Shown here one piece after another: positions 32,356 through 41,241 of a stretch of 64,000 nt of DNA. Source of the DNA: DAOUAT01 sp964551735 (GTDB lineage: Bacteria; Chloroflexota; Anaerolineae; CG2-30-64-16). Position numbers and translations under genes: made by a program. Under the pieces are notes generated by a model that made no database searches, was not told where the DNA came from, and was given only the letters and a program-made list of their open reading frames with translations. Each line of letters begins with the position of its first letter. Positions within the stretch are counted from its first letter, which is position 1. The stretch lies in contig CAZKEF010000002.1 of the NCBI GenBank assembly GCA_964551735.1, forward strand, positions 1 through 64,000, given 5' to 3'.

Positions 32356-33021
32356 ATGTGGCGCATTGACCTGCACATGCACACCTGGGCCTCGCCTGAC
32401 AGCAAGACTGACCCGCGCGACCTGGTGGCGCGGGCGCGCGCGGTCGGCTTGAACAAGATCGCGGTGACCGACCATAACACCATCGCGGGCGCATTGGCCG
32501 CCCAGGCGTTTGCGCCTGACCTGGTGATCGTGGGCCAGGAGATCGACACCGAGACCGGCGGAGAACTCATCGCCTATTTCGTGCAGGAAGCGGTGCCTGC
32601 CGACCTCCCCCTGGCGGAAGCGATCCGCCGCCTGCGCCAGCAGGGCGCGGTGATCAGCGTCTCGCATCCGTTCGACACCCTGCGCGGCTCGGCGCTGGGC
32701 GAGGCGCAGACCCTGGCCATCATTGCCCAGGTGGATGCGCTGGAGGTGTTCAACGCGCGCTGCTTGCGCGGCCGCGATAACGCGCGGGCCGCAGCGGTGG
32801 CCGCGCAGTACGGCAAGCTGGTCACTGCAGGCAGCGATGCGCACACCCTGGCCGAGGTCGGCGCGGGCTACCTGACGCTGCCCCCGTTCAAAGGGAACGC
32901 GGCCGCGTTTCGTGCCAGCCTGGCCAAAGCGACCCCGGGCGGCCATCTGACCGGCCTCTGGCCTCACCTGGGCAGCACCTTGGCCCGGATCACCAAGCGC
33001 CTGCCCGGGGTGGGGGCGTAG
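32356..33021 (+). CDS. PHP-domain metal-dependent phosphoesterase
   Basis: 221 residues starting MWRIDLHMHTWASPDSKTDP. The PHP motifs are visible: DLHMHTWASPD, AVTDHNTI, GQEIDT, VISVSHPFD and GSDAHTLAEVG supply the metal-binding His/Asp set. It belongs to the small PHP group related to TrpH/YciV nucleoside or nucleotide phosphatases and phosphoesterases. The ATG 32356 start is chosen; a GTG at 32325-32327 overlapping the previous stop is an alternative that would couple translation to DUF362. Confidence 0.88.
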   Translation: MWRIDLHMHTWASPDSKTDPRDLVARARAVGLNKIAVTDHNTIAGALAAQAFAPDLVIVGQEIDTETGGELIAYFVQEAVPADLPLAEAIRRLRQQGAVISVSHPFDTLRGSALGEAQTLAIIAQVDALEVFNARCLRGRDNARAAAVAAQYGKLVTAGSDAHTLAEVGAGYLTLPPFKGNAAAFRASLAKATPGGHLTGLWPHLGSTLARITKRLPGVGA

Positions 33022-33060
33022 CGCGATCCGGCGGTTCGCGGCCGGGGAAGGAATGGCTCA

Positions 33061-34059
33061 ATGGACGGCGTGACGCTCATTTTTGGCCTGCTGCTTTCCC
33101 TGGCCGTCACGGTGATCCCCTCGGTCGTGTGGAGCGCTCTGGTGTGGTGGTGCGACCGCTACGAGCGCGAGCCGATCCCGCTGGTTGTGGCCGCGTTTGC
33201 CTGGGGCGCGCTGCCGGCCGTCGTGCTGGCGCTGGCGCTTGAATCGGTGGTTGACGCGCCCTCGGCGTTGTTCGGTTCGGCAGTGCTCGGTGATGTGGTC
33301 GCGTCGAGCGGGGTGGCCCCGGTTATCGAAGAGGCGGCAAAGGGCGTGGCGCTGTTGTTGCTCTTGTGGGCGCGCCGGGCCGAGTTCGATGATGTGCTCG
33401 ACGGCATCCTGTACGGCGCGCTGATCGGCTTCGGCTTCGCCATGACCGAGAACCTGCTCTACTTCATGAGCGCGTTGGCGGAAGGCGGCTGGGCCGGCTG
33501 GGGCGCGACCGTGTTCCTGCGCAGCGTGGTGTTCGGTTTCAACCACGCGTTCTTCACCGCTTTCACCGGTGCTGGCCTGGGTTACGCGCGCGCCGCGGCG
33601 TCGCACCTGGGCCGTTACGTCGCGCCCGTGTTGGGCCTGCTGACCGCGGTGTTGGTGCACGCGCTGCACAACCTGGGCGCGGCGCTGGCGCAGGTCTCTG
33701 CCGGCGCGCTGCTGTTGAGCGTGTTCAACGCGTTCATGGGCGTGCTGCTAGTGGTGACGATGATCGGGCTGTCGCTCCGCCGCCAGCGCGAATGGATCCG
33801 CGCGGAGCTGGGCGCCGAGGTCGGGGATTGGCTCACAGCGGACCAGTATGGCCTATTGTTCACGCAGGCCGGCCGCCGCGCAATGAGCGCTGCCGCCCGG
33901 CGGCAAGGCGGACCAGCGGCGGAACAGCGCGCCCGGCTGTTCCAGGAACTGGCCACTGAGCTGGCTTTCCGCAAGCACCGGTTGGGCCGCCGGCCCGGGG
34001 ATGCGGGTCTTGTCCGGCAGGTGACCGGGCTGCGCGCACGGCTCCGGGGGTTGGCCTGA
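33061..34059 (+). CDS. PrsW-family intramembrane metalloprotease
   Basis: 332 residues with about seven transmembrane segments. The PrsW signature is present: APVIEEAAKG (two Glu), IGFGFAMTENLLYF, FGFNHAFFTAFTGAGLG and VLVHALHNLG, whose Glu/His residues bind the catalytic zinc. In Bacillus, PrsW starts cleavage of an anti-sigma factor; a similar role could link it to the sigma/anti-sigma pair encoded 3 kb away, which is inference. The cytoplasmic C-terminal part (about 80 residues) is charged and uncharacterised. The start ATG 33061 is preceded by GGGGAAGGAATGGCTC. Confidence 0.87.
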   Translation: MDGVTLIFGLLLSLAVTVIPSVVWSALVWWCDRYEREPIPLVVAAFAWGALPAVVLALALESVVDAPSALFGSAVLGDVVASSGVAPVIEEAAKGVALLLLLWARRAEFDDVLDGILYGALIGFGFAMTENLLYFMSALAEGGWAGWGATVFLRSVVFGFNHAFFTAFTGAGLGYARAAASHLGRYVAPVLGLLTAVLVHALHNLGAALAQVSAGALLLSVFNAFMGVLLVVTMIGLSLRRQREWIRAELGAEVGDWLTADQYGLLFTQAGRRAMSAAARRQGGPAAEQRARLFQELATELAFRKHRLGRRPGDAGLVRQVTGLRARLRGLA

Positions 34060-34084
34060 GACCGCGCCCCCGGCTATTCCTGGA

Positions 34085-35158
34085 CTACCGCTGGATGTTG
34101 GGCAGGAAGACGCTGTGTCTGAAGAGCGGCTCGCGCCAGAGGTGGTAAAGCCGGCGCGATGCCGTTCCGGCGTAGCCACTCCAGACTACATGCAGTTGGC
34201 CCGCGGCTGTGAGGCTGGCGCCTAGATCGCTGATGCCATCGCATGGGCCATCAGCGGTTTCCGGCTCGCGCCACTGGGAACCCCCTTGCGCCGGCCGCAC
34301 GCGATGCCGGATCCACGCCCCCTCGGCCCACAGCGCCTGGCAGTAGCCCTGCCGGTTGATGGCCAGCCGCCCCAACCGGCAGTCTACGCCGGGCGTGGAG
34401 AGGGTGGCGGGCTCTGACCAGCCCGCCGGCTGCCGGTCGGCGTAGCGGATGGCGAACGTTCCCTCCTGCTCCTCTTGCCACACCAGGTGCGCAACGCCGG
34501 CTTCACTCAACGCCAGCCGAGGGTAGATCGAGTGGCCGGTTGGCGTGTCGGAGATGTTTTCAGGTGTGGACCAGTTGCCGTCGTTGATCGCGCAGAAGAT
34601 CTCGAATTTGCTCGTCGCCGTCAGGCGGTCCTGCCAGGCCAGGAGAATGGCGCCGTCGCGCGCGATGCCCAACGAGGGAAAGCTGCCGCGGCCGTTCGGA
34701 ATGGGGACCGCGCTCCAGGCCAACGCGCGCCGCGTGCCGTGGTAGATCGTCGCGTAGCCGGGCGTCGTATCTTCCCAGGCTGCGTGAAGCGTGCCGTCGG
34801 GCGCAATCGCCAGGCTGGGGTGGGTGGAGAACCCAGGGGTGCGCGAAACAACCTCAGGCAACGACCAGGCGACGCCGTCCCACGCGACATAGTAGACCTG
34901 GCTGACCTCCAGGAACCGGTTGGCAAAAAGACAATGCAGCGCACCGTCGCCAGCGGCGACCAGCGCGGGTTGCTCGCCGCTGGCGACGCGCACGGGCTGG
35001 CTCCAGGTCCCGTCCACCAGGCGCGAATGGTACAGGGTTTGATTGCTGCCCCACAGCGCGTGGATCTGGTTGCCAGCAGCGGCCAGGACAGGCTGGTGGC
35101 CGTCGGGCTCTGTGTCCTGGATATCGACATTGCTGCTCCAGGGGGTGTCGCTTGTCAT
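34085..35158 (-). CDS. cytoplasmic-looking beta-propeller (sialidase-like) protein
   Basis: 357 residues made of repeated blade elements with Asp-box-like turns (DGTWSQPVRVA, DGVAWSLPEV, DGNWSTPENISD, GWSEPATLSTP). Unlike the exported propeller at 3911-5398, no signal peptide or membrane anchor is visible; the C-terminus ends HSVFLPNIQR. GGAGTAAGGG precedes the ATG. Possible roles include glycan or ligand binding inside the cell, or export by an unrecognised route. It is not clear whether this is an enzyme. Confidence 0.7.
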   Translation of the reverse strand: MTSDTPWSSNVDIQDTEPDGHQPVLAAAGNQIHALWGSNQTLYHSRLVDGTWSQPVRVASGEQPALVAAGDGALHCLFANRFLEVSQVYYVAWDGVAWSLPEVVSRTPGFSTHPSLAIAPDGTLHAAWEDTTPGYATIYHGTRRALAWSAVPIPNGRGSFPSLGIARDGAILLAWQDRLTATSKFEIFCAINDGNWSTPENISDTPTGHSIYPRLALSEAGVAHLVWQEEQEGTFAIRYADRQPAGWSEPATLSTPGVDCRLGRLAINRQGYCQALWAEGAWIRHRVRPAQGGSQWREPETADGPCDGISDLGASLTAAGQLHVVWSGYAGTASRRLYHLWREPLFRHSVFLPNIQR

Positions 35159-35230
35159 CTGGCCCTTACTCCTTTGAACGCATGCAGTGCGTCGCCCGAT
35201 TCTACCATCCTACATCACGGCACGCAAACT

Positions 35231-35869
35231 TCACAGAAATACTACTTCTTCTTTGCCGCTGAGCTTCTCTTCGATCTTGGCGATGATCAGGTCCAGGTGT
35301 CCACCGTTGTGCACGAAATCCAGCGTGTCGGCAGGGACGGTCAGAACTGGACATAACGTGAATCGGTGCATCCATGCTGCGTAAAGCACGTTGAGTTGTT
35401 CCAGGTACTCGGGCGAGATGGCCTGCTCGAAAGAGCGGCCGCGCTGGGCGATGCGCCCCAGCAGGGTAGGGACGGTCGCGCGCAGGTAGACCACCAGGTC
35501 AGGCGGCGGCAGGAATTGGGAGAGCACCTCGTACAGCTCGCGATAGGTGCGGTAGTCGCGGTCCAAGATATGGCCTTGCTCGAAGAGCGCCCGTGCAAAG
35601 ATCTCCGCATCTTCGTACACCGAACGATCCTGCACCACCGAGCCGGGGAAGTCGAGCAGGCGGCGGTGATGCCGCAGGCGGCGTGACAGGAAGAAGACCT
35701 GTGAGTGGAACGCGTAGCGCGTCATGTCCTGGTAGAAATCGGCCAGGTACGGGTTGTCCTCCACCGCCTCATAGAACGGCTCCCAGCCCAGGCGTTGGCT
35801 AAGCAGGGAGGTGAGGGTGGATTTGCCGACGCCGATATTGCCGGCGATCGCGATGAAACGCTTGGTCAT
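35231..35869 (-). CDS. deoxynucleoside kinase
   Basis: 212 residues starting MTKRFIAIAGNIGVGKSTL, with the P-loop GNIGVGKS. The family pattern continues with EAVEDNPYLADFY, VFFLSRRLRHHR, VVQDRSVYEDAEIFA (DRS as in the deoxynucleoside kinase substrate site) and LVVYLRATVPTLLGRIAQRGR (lid). It phosphorylates deoxynucleosides such as dA, dG or dC in salvage; specificity is not clear. Start overlaps the preceding kinase gene's stop by ATGA, so the two kinases are coupled. Confidence 0.9.
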   Translation of the reverse strand: MTKRFIAIAGNIGVGKSTLTSLLSQRLGWEPFYEAVEDNPYLADFYQDMTRYAFHSQVFFLSRRLRHHRRLLDFPGSVVQDRSVYEDAEIFARALFEQGHILDRDYRTYRELYEVLSQFLPPPDLVVYLRATVPTLLGRIAQRGRSFEQAISPEYLEQLNVLYAAWMHRFTLCPVLTVPADTLDFVHNGGHLDLIIAKIEEKLSGKEEVVFL

Positions 35870-36909
35870 GACTGCCCCCTTGCGCCCGGTGCCCCCGGCG
35901 CACCATGGCCCGGCGACGCCTGTTCCTCCAGCCGGCGTAGATAAGCGGCTTCCAGATCCACGCCCGCGTCGTTGGCGATCTTCAACAGGCGGGCCAGAGC
36001 ATCGGCCAGTTGCGCCTGCATCTCGCGGCGCACCAGGTCCAGCGCGCGGTCGTGCGCCTCCTGGCGGTTGCCTACCTGGGAAATGAGCTGCTCCTGCTGG
36101 GCCCAAGCTGCTCGCAACGCCCGGCCCAACGCGCCGACTTCATCGGTCAGGCAGATGAAATCGAAGAACAGGTCCGCGCGCAAGCCACTTTCCCGATCGA
36201 GCGCCCGATGCAGGCGCTGGAAATCGGGCAGGCGGCGCCCTTGGTCGAATTGCCGCGCGGCCACGGCCGGTTCGTCCAGGTCCGGCAGAGGAGGCTGGAA
36301 GACTTCGGACTGCAGCGCGTTCTTCACCTGGGTTACGACCGCGTTGCGCGCTGCGGCGTCGTGCACGATGTCCAGGTCATCGGTGTCCAGGTCCAACACC
36401 GGCGCGGCTGTGTATTCGCCGAAGAAGCGCTCATAAGCCATGCGCAAGGCATCTATATATGCGCGATCCATCTGGCGTTCGTAACTGCGATCCCGAAACG
36501 CGATGCGCTGCATCAACGTATCGCTGGACGCGCGCAGGTAGATCACCAGGGCAGGCGTGGGGATCTGCTCGCCCAGGATCGCGTGAACCCGCTCGTACAT
36601 TGCCAGCTCGTCACCGGCCAGGTTCAGGTGGGCAAACAGCCAGTCCTTGGCGAACAGGTAATCGCTGACCAAGGGGCCGCGGCGCAACGAGTCGGCGATC
36701 ACCCTGTGCTGCTGGCGGTAGCGGCTGAGCAGGAAGAAGATCTGGGTTTGAAACGCGTAGCGGGCCCGGTCCGCGTAGAAGTCGCTGAGAAATGGGTTCT
36801 CCTCGAACACCTCAAGCAGGCGTTCCGCGCCCAGTGCTTCGGCCAGGATGCGCGCCAGGGTGGTTTTGCCCACGCCGATGGCCCCTTCAAGGGCGATGTA
36901 GGGATGCAT
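35866..36909 (-). CDS. deoxynucleoside kinase with C-terminal MazG-like domain
   Basis: 347 residues in two parts. Residues 1-205 are a second deoxynucleoside kinase: ALEGAIGVGKTTL (P-loop), EVFEENPFLSDFY, LVSDYLFAKDWLFA and LVIYLRASSDTLMQRIAFRDR. Residues about 225-335 (DFQRLHRALDRESGLRADLFFDFICLTDEVGALGRALRAA, MQAQLADALARLLKIANDAGVDLEAAYLRR) resemble MazG-type NTP pyrophosphohydrolases, although the classic EExxE motif is degenerate. The tail is Gly/Pro-rich (SPGHGAPGAPGARGQS). A kinase linked to a nucleotide-sanitising domain makes sense biochemically but is not proven here. Confidence 0.8.
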   Translation of the reverse strand: MHPYIALEGAIGVGKTTLARILAEALGAERLLEVFEENPFLSDFYADRARYAFQTQIFFLLSRYRQQHRVIADSLRRGPLVSDYLFAKDWLFAHLNLAGDELAMYERVHAILGEQIPTPALVIYLRASSDTLMQRIAFRDRSYERQMDRAYIDALRMAYERFFGEYTAAPVLDLDTDDLDIVHDAAARNAVVTQVKNALQSEVFQPPLPDLDEPAVAARQFDQGRRLPDFQRLHRALDRESGLRADLFFDFICLTDEVGALGRALRAAWAQQEQLISQVGNRQEAHDRALDLVRREMQAQLADALARLLKIANDAGVDLEAAYLRRLEEQASPGHGAPGAPGARGQS

Positions 36910-36957
36910 TGCGCTGGATCTCCTTGATCGCAGTGGTGATAGGGGTGAAACAATGAT

Positions 36958-36986
36958 ATTATACGGGTAAGTGCGAACATGCCCAA
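36958..36986 (-). promoter_or_regulatory. promoter of the kinase pair
   Basis: On the minus strand: TTGGGC, 17-bp spacer, TATAAT (plus-strand positions 36981-36986 and 36958-36963). About 45 bp upstream of the kinase start. The -35 is weak. Confidence 0.6.
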
Positions 36987-37051
36987 GAATGTGCTGAAAC
37001 CTTTCCGGGGCTGGTGCGTAACAGGAGTGTACATCGGTTCGTGAGCACAGG

Positions 37052-37633
37052 GTGGCACCCGTGGAGAATCAAGAGTTACTTTGGCTGGAGCAGGCCCGGC
37101 GCGGGGATCAAGGGGCCTTTGCCCGGCTGGTCGAAGCGTACCAGGGTCCCGTCTATAATCTGGCCTACCGCATGCTGGGCAACGCTGTCGAGGCAGAGGA
37201 TGCCGCGCAAGAGACGTTCGTCCGCATGTACACTAAGCTGCACACCTTCAAACCGGATCGCAAGCTGTCTTCCTGGGTGCTGTCCATCGCCTCGCATTAT
37301 TGCATTGACCGGCTACGCAGGCGGCGGGGCAACTGGCTATCGTTGGACGATGACCCGGTGGCCGCGGTGGTGCCCAGCCGCACGCAGGGCCCCGAAGATG
37401 CCGCGCTCCGGGGCGAGGTGCGGGATGAAGTGCAGCAGTTGGTGGATCGGCTGGCGCCAGCCTACCGCGTGCCGCTGCTGCTGCGCTACTGGTACGATCT
37501 GTCGTATATCGAGATCGCCGAGGTGATGGGTCTGTCAGTCCAGGCTGTGAAGTCGCGGCTGCATCGTGCCCGGCTTCAGATCCAAGAGAAAGCGCCCGTT
37601 GGTTTCGCTATCGTGCCGGCGTTGGCGGTGTGA
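37052..37633 (+). CDS. ECF-type RNA polymerase sigma factor
   Basis: 193 residues. Region 2 reads GAFARLVEAYQGPVYNLAYRMLGNAVEAEDAAQETFVRMY and region 4 VDRLAPAYRVPLLLRYWYDLSYIEIAEVMGLSVQAVKSRLHRAR, the standard ECF layout with region 3 missing. It is followed 8 nt later by the zinc-finger anti-sigma gene, so the pair is probably co-regulated. The start is a GTG (37052), with a GTG three codons further as alternative. Target promoters are unknown. Confidence 0.92.
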   Translation: MAPVENQELLWLEQARRGDQGAFARLVEAYQGPVYNLAYRMLGNAVEAEDAAQETFVRMYTKLHTFKPDRKLSSWVLSIASHYCIDRLRRRRGNWLSLDDDPVAAVVPSRTQGPEDAALRGEVRDEVQQLVDRLAPAYRVPLLLRYWYDLSYIEIAEVMGLSVQAVKSRLHRARLQIQEKAPVGFAIVPALAV

Positions 37634-37641
37634 GGTGAGCG

Positions 37642-38199
37642 ATGCACACTGAATTCACGCGATTGATGTCCCTGGCCCTGGATCAAGAGGCCAGCTCTGA
37701 AGAGGCGCGCCGCTTGCGTACCCATTTGCAGGTGTGTCCGGCGTGCGCCGCCACCTGGGCCGGGTGGCAGACGATCGACCGGCGGTTGGCGGCCGCGCCG
37801 CAGGTGGCGCCGCCCGTCTCCTTGGTAGCGCTGGTGACCCAGCGTATCGCGGCGCACGAGCTGCGTCGCCGCCGCACGCGCTGGGTCGGGTCCGGCCTGT
37901 TGCTGACCTGGTTGTTGGCATTTACTCTTGGGTTGGCGATCGTTGTTGGGATCGCTAGTTGGGTGGCGGGGTATCCTGAACAGATCGCCACCGTCCTATC
38001 CGGGATAGCCCATTTCCTCAGCAGCGTCACCTGGCTCCTGCATGCCCTGGCCGCGTTCCTGAGCGAGCTGGGCGCGCCCCGACTGGCGGCGGGGGTCGGG
38101 CTGTTCGTGACGCTGACATGCGCGCTGGCCGTGGTCTGGCTGTGGGTGATGGGGCGCAGCCAGCTTTGGACGCGCTCACCCACGTTGGCCCGGCGATAA
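37642..38199 (+). CDS. zinc-finger membrane anti-sigma factor
   Basis: 185 residues. The N-terminal anti-sigma domain has HLQVCPAC (H-x3-C-x2-C) preceded by a helix EEARRLRT; a first transmembrane segment follows near residue 82 and two more hydrophobic stretches, ending in a short cytoplasmic tail. It should hold the preceding ECF sigma factor inactive at the membrane until a signal (possibly redox via the zinc site, or regulated proteolysis) releases it. Confidence 0.87.
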   Translation: MHTEFTRLMSLALDQEASSEEARRLRTHLQVCPACAATWAGWQTIDRRLAAAPQVAPPVSLVALVTQRIAAHELRRRRTRWVGSGLLLTWLLAFTLGLAIVVGIASWVAGYPEQIATVLSGIAHFLSSVTWLLHALAAFLSELGAPRLAAGVGLFVTLTCALAVVWLWVMGRSQLWTRSPTLARR

Positions 38200-38218
38200 T
38201 CGGGGGAGGAGGAGAACG

Positions 38219-39244
38219 ATGCGACGTCATCTGTGGCTTATCGGGGTAGTGGTCCTGTTGTTGGCGCTATTTGCCGGGCCGATCGCGCACGCGCAAGGGG
38301 ATGGCGGCGACAGGCTGGTCTTCAACGAAGCGTTCGTCTTGGCCTCCGGCCAGACTTTGCACGGCCGGTTGGCTGTCGTCAGCGGCAGCGCCACGCTCCA
38401 GGCTGGCAGCCTGGTCCAGCAGGACGTCGCCGCGTTTGGCAGTGCCTTGACCATCGCCGGCGCCGTTCGGGGCAATGTTGCCGCCTTCGGTGGCACGGTG
38501 CGGCTGGCGGAAACTGCCATCATCGAGGGGGACTTTGCCGCGTTTGGCGCGAGGGTGGTGCGGGAGCCGGGCGCCGTGATCCGCGGAGACAGTGTTGGGA
38601 CGGGGCGCGCGCCTGAGAGTCCCGGTCTGCCACCTGCGCCCCCTGCTCGCAGCCTGTTCAGCCAGGTCATCGGGTGGCAGCTTGGCACGTTGGGCTGGGC
38701 GCTCTTCCTGGCCGTGCTAGCCGTGGTGGCGGTGTTGCTGGCCCCGCGCGCGGTCGGCCGTGTGGCCAGCGCTGCCGCGGCCGAGCCGGCGCTCACCTTT
38801 GGCCTCGGCCTGCTCACCTTCATCGTGGCCGCGTTGGGGGGCGCCCTGCTGCTCATCGCCTGCGGCCTGGGGTTGCTCGTCTGGCTGGCGCTCGGCGCTG
38901 CGACGCTGCTGGGATGGATTGCTGTCGGCTTATGGGTCGGGCAGCGCCTGTTGGCCGCAGTGCAGGTGCGGCCAGCCTCGGCCTTGGGGCAGGTCGCCCT
39001 CGGCGTCGTGCTGATCACGATACTGGCCCGGCTGCCCTGGTGCGTCGGGTTTCTGTTCTCGGTCGTCGTTGCCAGCATTGGCCTGGGGGCCGTGATCGTC
39101 ACCCGCTTCGGCACGCAGCCCTCGGATGCGCCCGTGACACCGCTTTCGCCTGCCATCCCTGGCGGCCCGCTCGCCCTTGAGCTGCCGGAGTTGCCTGAGC
39201 CGGAGCGGCCGGCGTCGCCCCGGGACGACGCGGTGGAGCGCTAG
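38219..39244 (+). CDS. bactofilin-like exported membrane protein
   Basis: 341 residues. A signal-like start MRRHLWLIGVVVLLLALFAGPIAHAQ leads to a repeat-rich region (HGRLAVVSGSATLQAGSLVQQDVAAFGSALTIAGAVRGNVAAFGGTVRLAETAIIEGD) of the polymer-forming/bactofilin beta-helix type. Three to four transmembrane helices and a short Pro-rich cytoplasmic tail follow. The gene begins 19 nt after the anti-sigma gene, so it probably belongs to the same regulon, perhaps as a cell-surface stress protein. Confidence 0.78.
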   Translation: MRRHLWLIGVVVLLLALFAGPIAHAQGDGGDRLVFNEAFVLASGQTLHGRLAVVSGSATLQAGSLVQQDVAAFGSALTIAGAVRGNVAAFGGTVRLAETAIIEGDFAAFGARVVREPGAVIRGDSVGTGRAPESPGLPPAPPARSLFSQVIGWQLGTLGWALFLAVLAVVAVLLAPRAVGRVASAAAAEPALTFGLGLLTFIVAALGGALLLIACGLGLLVWLALGAATLLGWIAVGLWVGQRLLAAVQVRPASALGQVALGVVLITILARLPWCVGFLFSVVVASIGLGAVIVTRFGTQPSDAPVTPLSPAIPGGPLALELPELPEPERPASPRDDAVER

Positions 39245-39263
39245 GCTGTAGTCGGGTTGTTTC

Positions 39264-39292
39264 AAGCCAGGCTTCTGCTGAGGCCTGGCTTT
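39264..39292 (+). terminator. probable terminator after the sigma operon
   Basis: AAGCCAGGC / GCCTGGCTT hairpin (39264-39272 and 39283-39291) with a short T run. The tail is short, so termination may be partial. Confidence 0.65.
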
Positions 39293-39345
39293 CCCATGCT
39301 CGACGCATCGCGCGACCGCTCAAGAAACCCCATTTACCCCCCTAT

Positions 39346-39374
39346 TTGACCAGCATCCCTGGCCGGGTTACAAT
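39346..39374 (+). promoter_or_regulatory. promoter of the membrane protein-argF operon
   Basis: TTGACC (39346-39351), 17-bp spacer, TACAAT (39369-39374). The downstream gene begins at 39449. Confidence 0.75.
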
Positions 39375-39448
39375 AGGATCTTGCCTGCCCACGTGGTGCG
39401 GCAGGCGATTCATGGCGGGAGGATGCCTCTTGTACCGGAGCGATAACG

Positions 39449-40282
39449 GTGGCTGACGCCGAGATCGGCCGCTGGGCCGCTGGGCCGCTGGTGCGGTTGC
39501 ATATCACCCCCAGCCGGACTATTTGGCGCATTGGCCCGGCATGGTCCGTGTTGGCGGGCGCGTTGGCGGCCGGGGCGCCTTTGTTGGTCCCCGACGCGTT
39601 GTTCCGGCTGGCCGCTGCAGCGCTTTTGGCAGACCTCTTATGGGGTGTGCTGCGGCAGTTCGTGCCCGTGGGACAAGGCCCAACCCTGGCCACGGCGGCG
39701 CCTGCCATCTTACCGTATGCGCGGGCGGATGCGCCCCTGGCGGCCTTCCTGGCCGGCTTGAGCGGACGTGAGGGGGATGCGCCGCCGCGTGCGGCCTGGC
39801 AGGCTTTGTTGCTGGGCCTGGCGCTGGTGGCAGCTGTAAGCACCCTTTTGGGCCCCGCTGCCATGCTCCTCTCCCTGATCGCGCTGCTGATCCTGTCGCT
39901 GATGCGAGGTTGGGCGCGGCGCACAGGCGGCGCGGCCTTCGGCGATGCTCTGTTGGACGTGGCGCTGCCCTGGCTGCTGGGCGCGTCGTTGGCGGGGTTG
40001 GAAGCGGTCTCCTGGACGCTGGTGGCGCTCGCTGGCGCGTTTTCGCTGCTCCATTGGGGAGTGCTCCGCGGCCGCGCGCGCGGCGTTGCCCTGGCCTGGA
40101 TGGGGCAGGGGGCGGTCTTAGGCGTGCTCGTAGCGCTCCGCCAGCCGTGGGCATTAGCGGGCGTCGTGATCCTGTTGGCGCCGCCGGCCTGGTGGCTGGC
40201 CTCGCCGTGGGGCGGCGGGTTGATCCGCGCATTGCCCTGGTGGTGGGGAGCGATGCTCATTGCTGCCCTGGCCGTCAGATGA
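39449..40282 (+). CDS. integral membrane protein of unknown function
   Basis: 277 residues from a GTG start, with about eight hydrophobic segments (WSVLAGALAAGAPLLV, LLLGLALVAAVSTLLGPA, DVALPWLLGASLAGL and others). A loop after the second TM contains FVPVGQGPTLAT, and another has RGREGDAPPRAAW. No family is recognised; it is transcribed just ahead of argF (29-nt gap), and nothing in the sequence ties it to arginine metabolism. Confidence 0.6.
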   Translation: MADAEIGRWAAGPLVRLHITPSRTIWRIGPAWSVLAGALAAGAPLLVPDALFRLAAAALLADLLWGVLRQFVPVGQGPTLATAAPAILPYARADAPLAAFLAGLSGREGDAPPRAAWQALLLGLALVAAVSTLLGPAAMLLSLIALLILSLMRGWARRTGGAAFGDALLDVALPWLLGASLAGLEAVSWTLVALAGAFSLLHWGVLRGRARGVALAWMGQGAVLGVLVALRQPWALAGVVILLAPPAWWLASPWGGGLIRALPWWWGAMLIAALAVR

Positions 40283-40311
40283 ATCTATCCCGTTTCTATA
40301 AGGAGAGGACG

Positions 40312-41241
40312 ATGACAAAGAAGGGTGATTTGCTCACTTTGGCCGATCTCAGCACGGAGGCGCTGTGGCGCTGGCTGAACCTGGCCCGTGACTTGAAGGC
40401 GGAATGGCGGGCAGGGGGCAACAAGCCGCTGCTGAAGGGCAAGACCCTCGGCATGATTTTTCAAAAGCCTTCCCTGCGCACCCGGGTGAGCTTCGAGATG
40501 GGGATGCGCCATTTGGGCGGTGATGCGCTTTACCTCTCACCCAACGAGATCGGCCTGGGCGGCCGTGAGAGCGTGGCAGACGTGGCGCGCGTGCTCTCAC
40601 GTTACGTGGATGGCATCATGGCGCGCGTCTTCTCGCATAGCCATGTGGTCGAGCTGGCCCGCTACTCGCGCGTGCCGGTCATCAACGGCCTGTCTGACTA
40701 CAGCCATCCCTGCCAGGGCCTCACCGACCTGTTCACGATCTGGGAGCACAAGGGCCGGCTGGAGGGCATCAAGCTGGCATATGTCGGCGATGGCAACAAT
40801 GTGGCCACGTCATTGTTGTACGGCGGAGCCAGGCTCGGCCTCCACGTCAGCTTGGGCACGCCGCCGGGCTACGAGATCGCTGCCGAGGTGTTGGCGCGCG
40901 GCCAGGCCTTCGCGGCCAAAAGCGGCGGCGCGGTGACCGTATCCAACGACCCGCTCGCCGCTGTGGCCGACGCGGATGTCGTCTACACCGACACCTGGGC
41001 CAGCATGGGGCAGGAGGCAGAGAAGGAGGCGCGCGCCAAAATCTTCCCGCCCTTCCAGGTTAACGCGCGCTTGCTTGCCGCTGCGCGGCCTGACGCGATC
41101 GTGATGCACTGCCTTCCCGCGCATCGCGGGGAGGAGATCACCGATGAGGTGGCGGATGGCGCGCAATCCGTTCTCTTCGACCAGGCCGAAAACCGTATGC
41201 ACGCACAAAAGGCGATCCTGGCCGATCTGTTGGGGGCATAG
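40312..41241 (+). CDS. argF: ornithine carbamoyltransferase
   Basis: 309 residues starting MTKKGDLLTLADLSTEALW, with AGGAGAGGACG upstream. The carbamoyl-phosphate site SLRTRVSFEMG, the HPCQGLTDLFTIWEH block and the ornithine-binding HCLPAHRGEEI are all present, along with AYVGDGNNVATSLLYGGARLG. The enzyme condenses carbamoyl phosphate and ornithine to citrulline in arginine synthesis. The stop overlaps the GTG start of cdaA by 1 nt, so these two are coupled even though their functions differ. Confidence 0.96.
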   Translation: MTKKGDLLTLADLSTEALWRWLNLARDLKAEWRAGGNKPLLKGKTLGMIFQKPSLRTRVSFEMGMRHLGGDALYLSPNEIGLGGRESVADVARVLSRYVDGIMARVFSHSHVVELARYSRVPVINGLSDYSHPCQGLTDLFTIWEHKGRLEGIKLAYVGDGNNVATSLLYGGARLGLHVSLGTPPGYEIAAEVLARGQAFAAKSGGAVTVSNDPLAAVADADVVYTDTWASMGQEAEKEARAKIFPPFQVNARLLAAARPDAIVMHCLPAHRGEEITDEVADGAQSVLFDQAENRMHAQKAILADLLGA

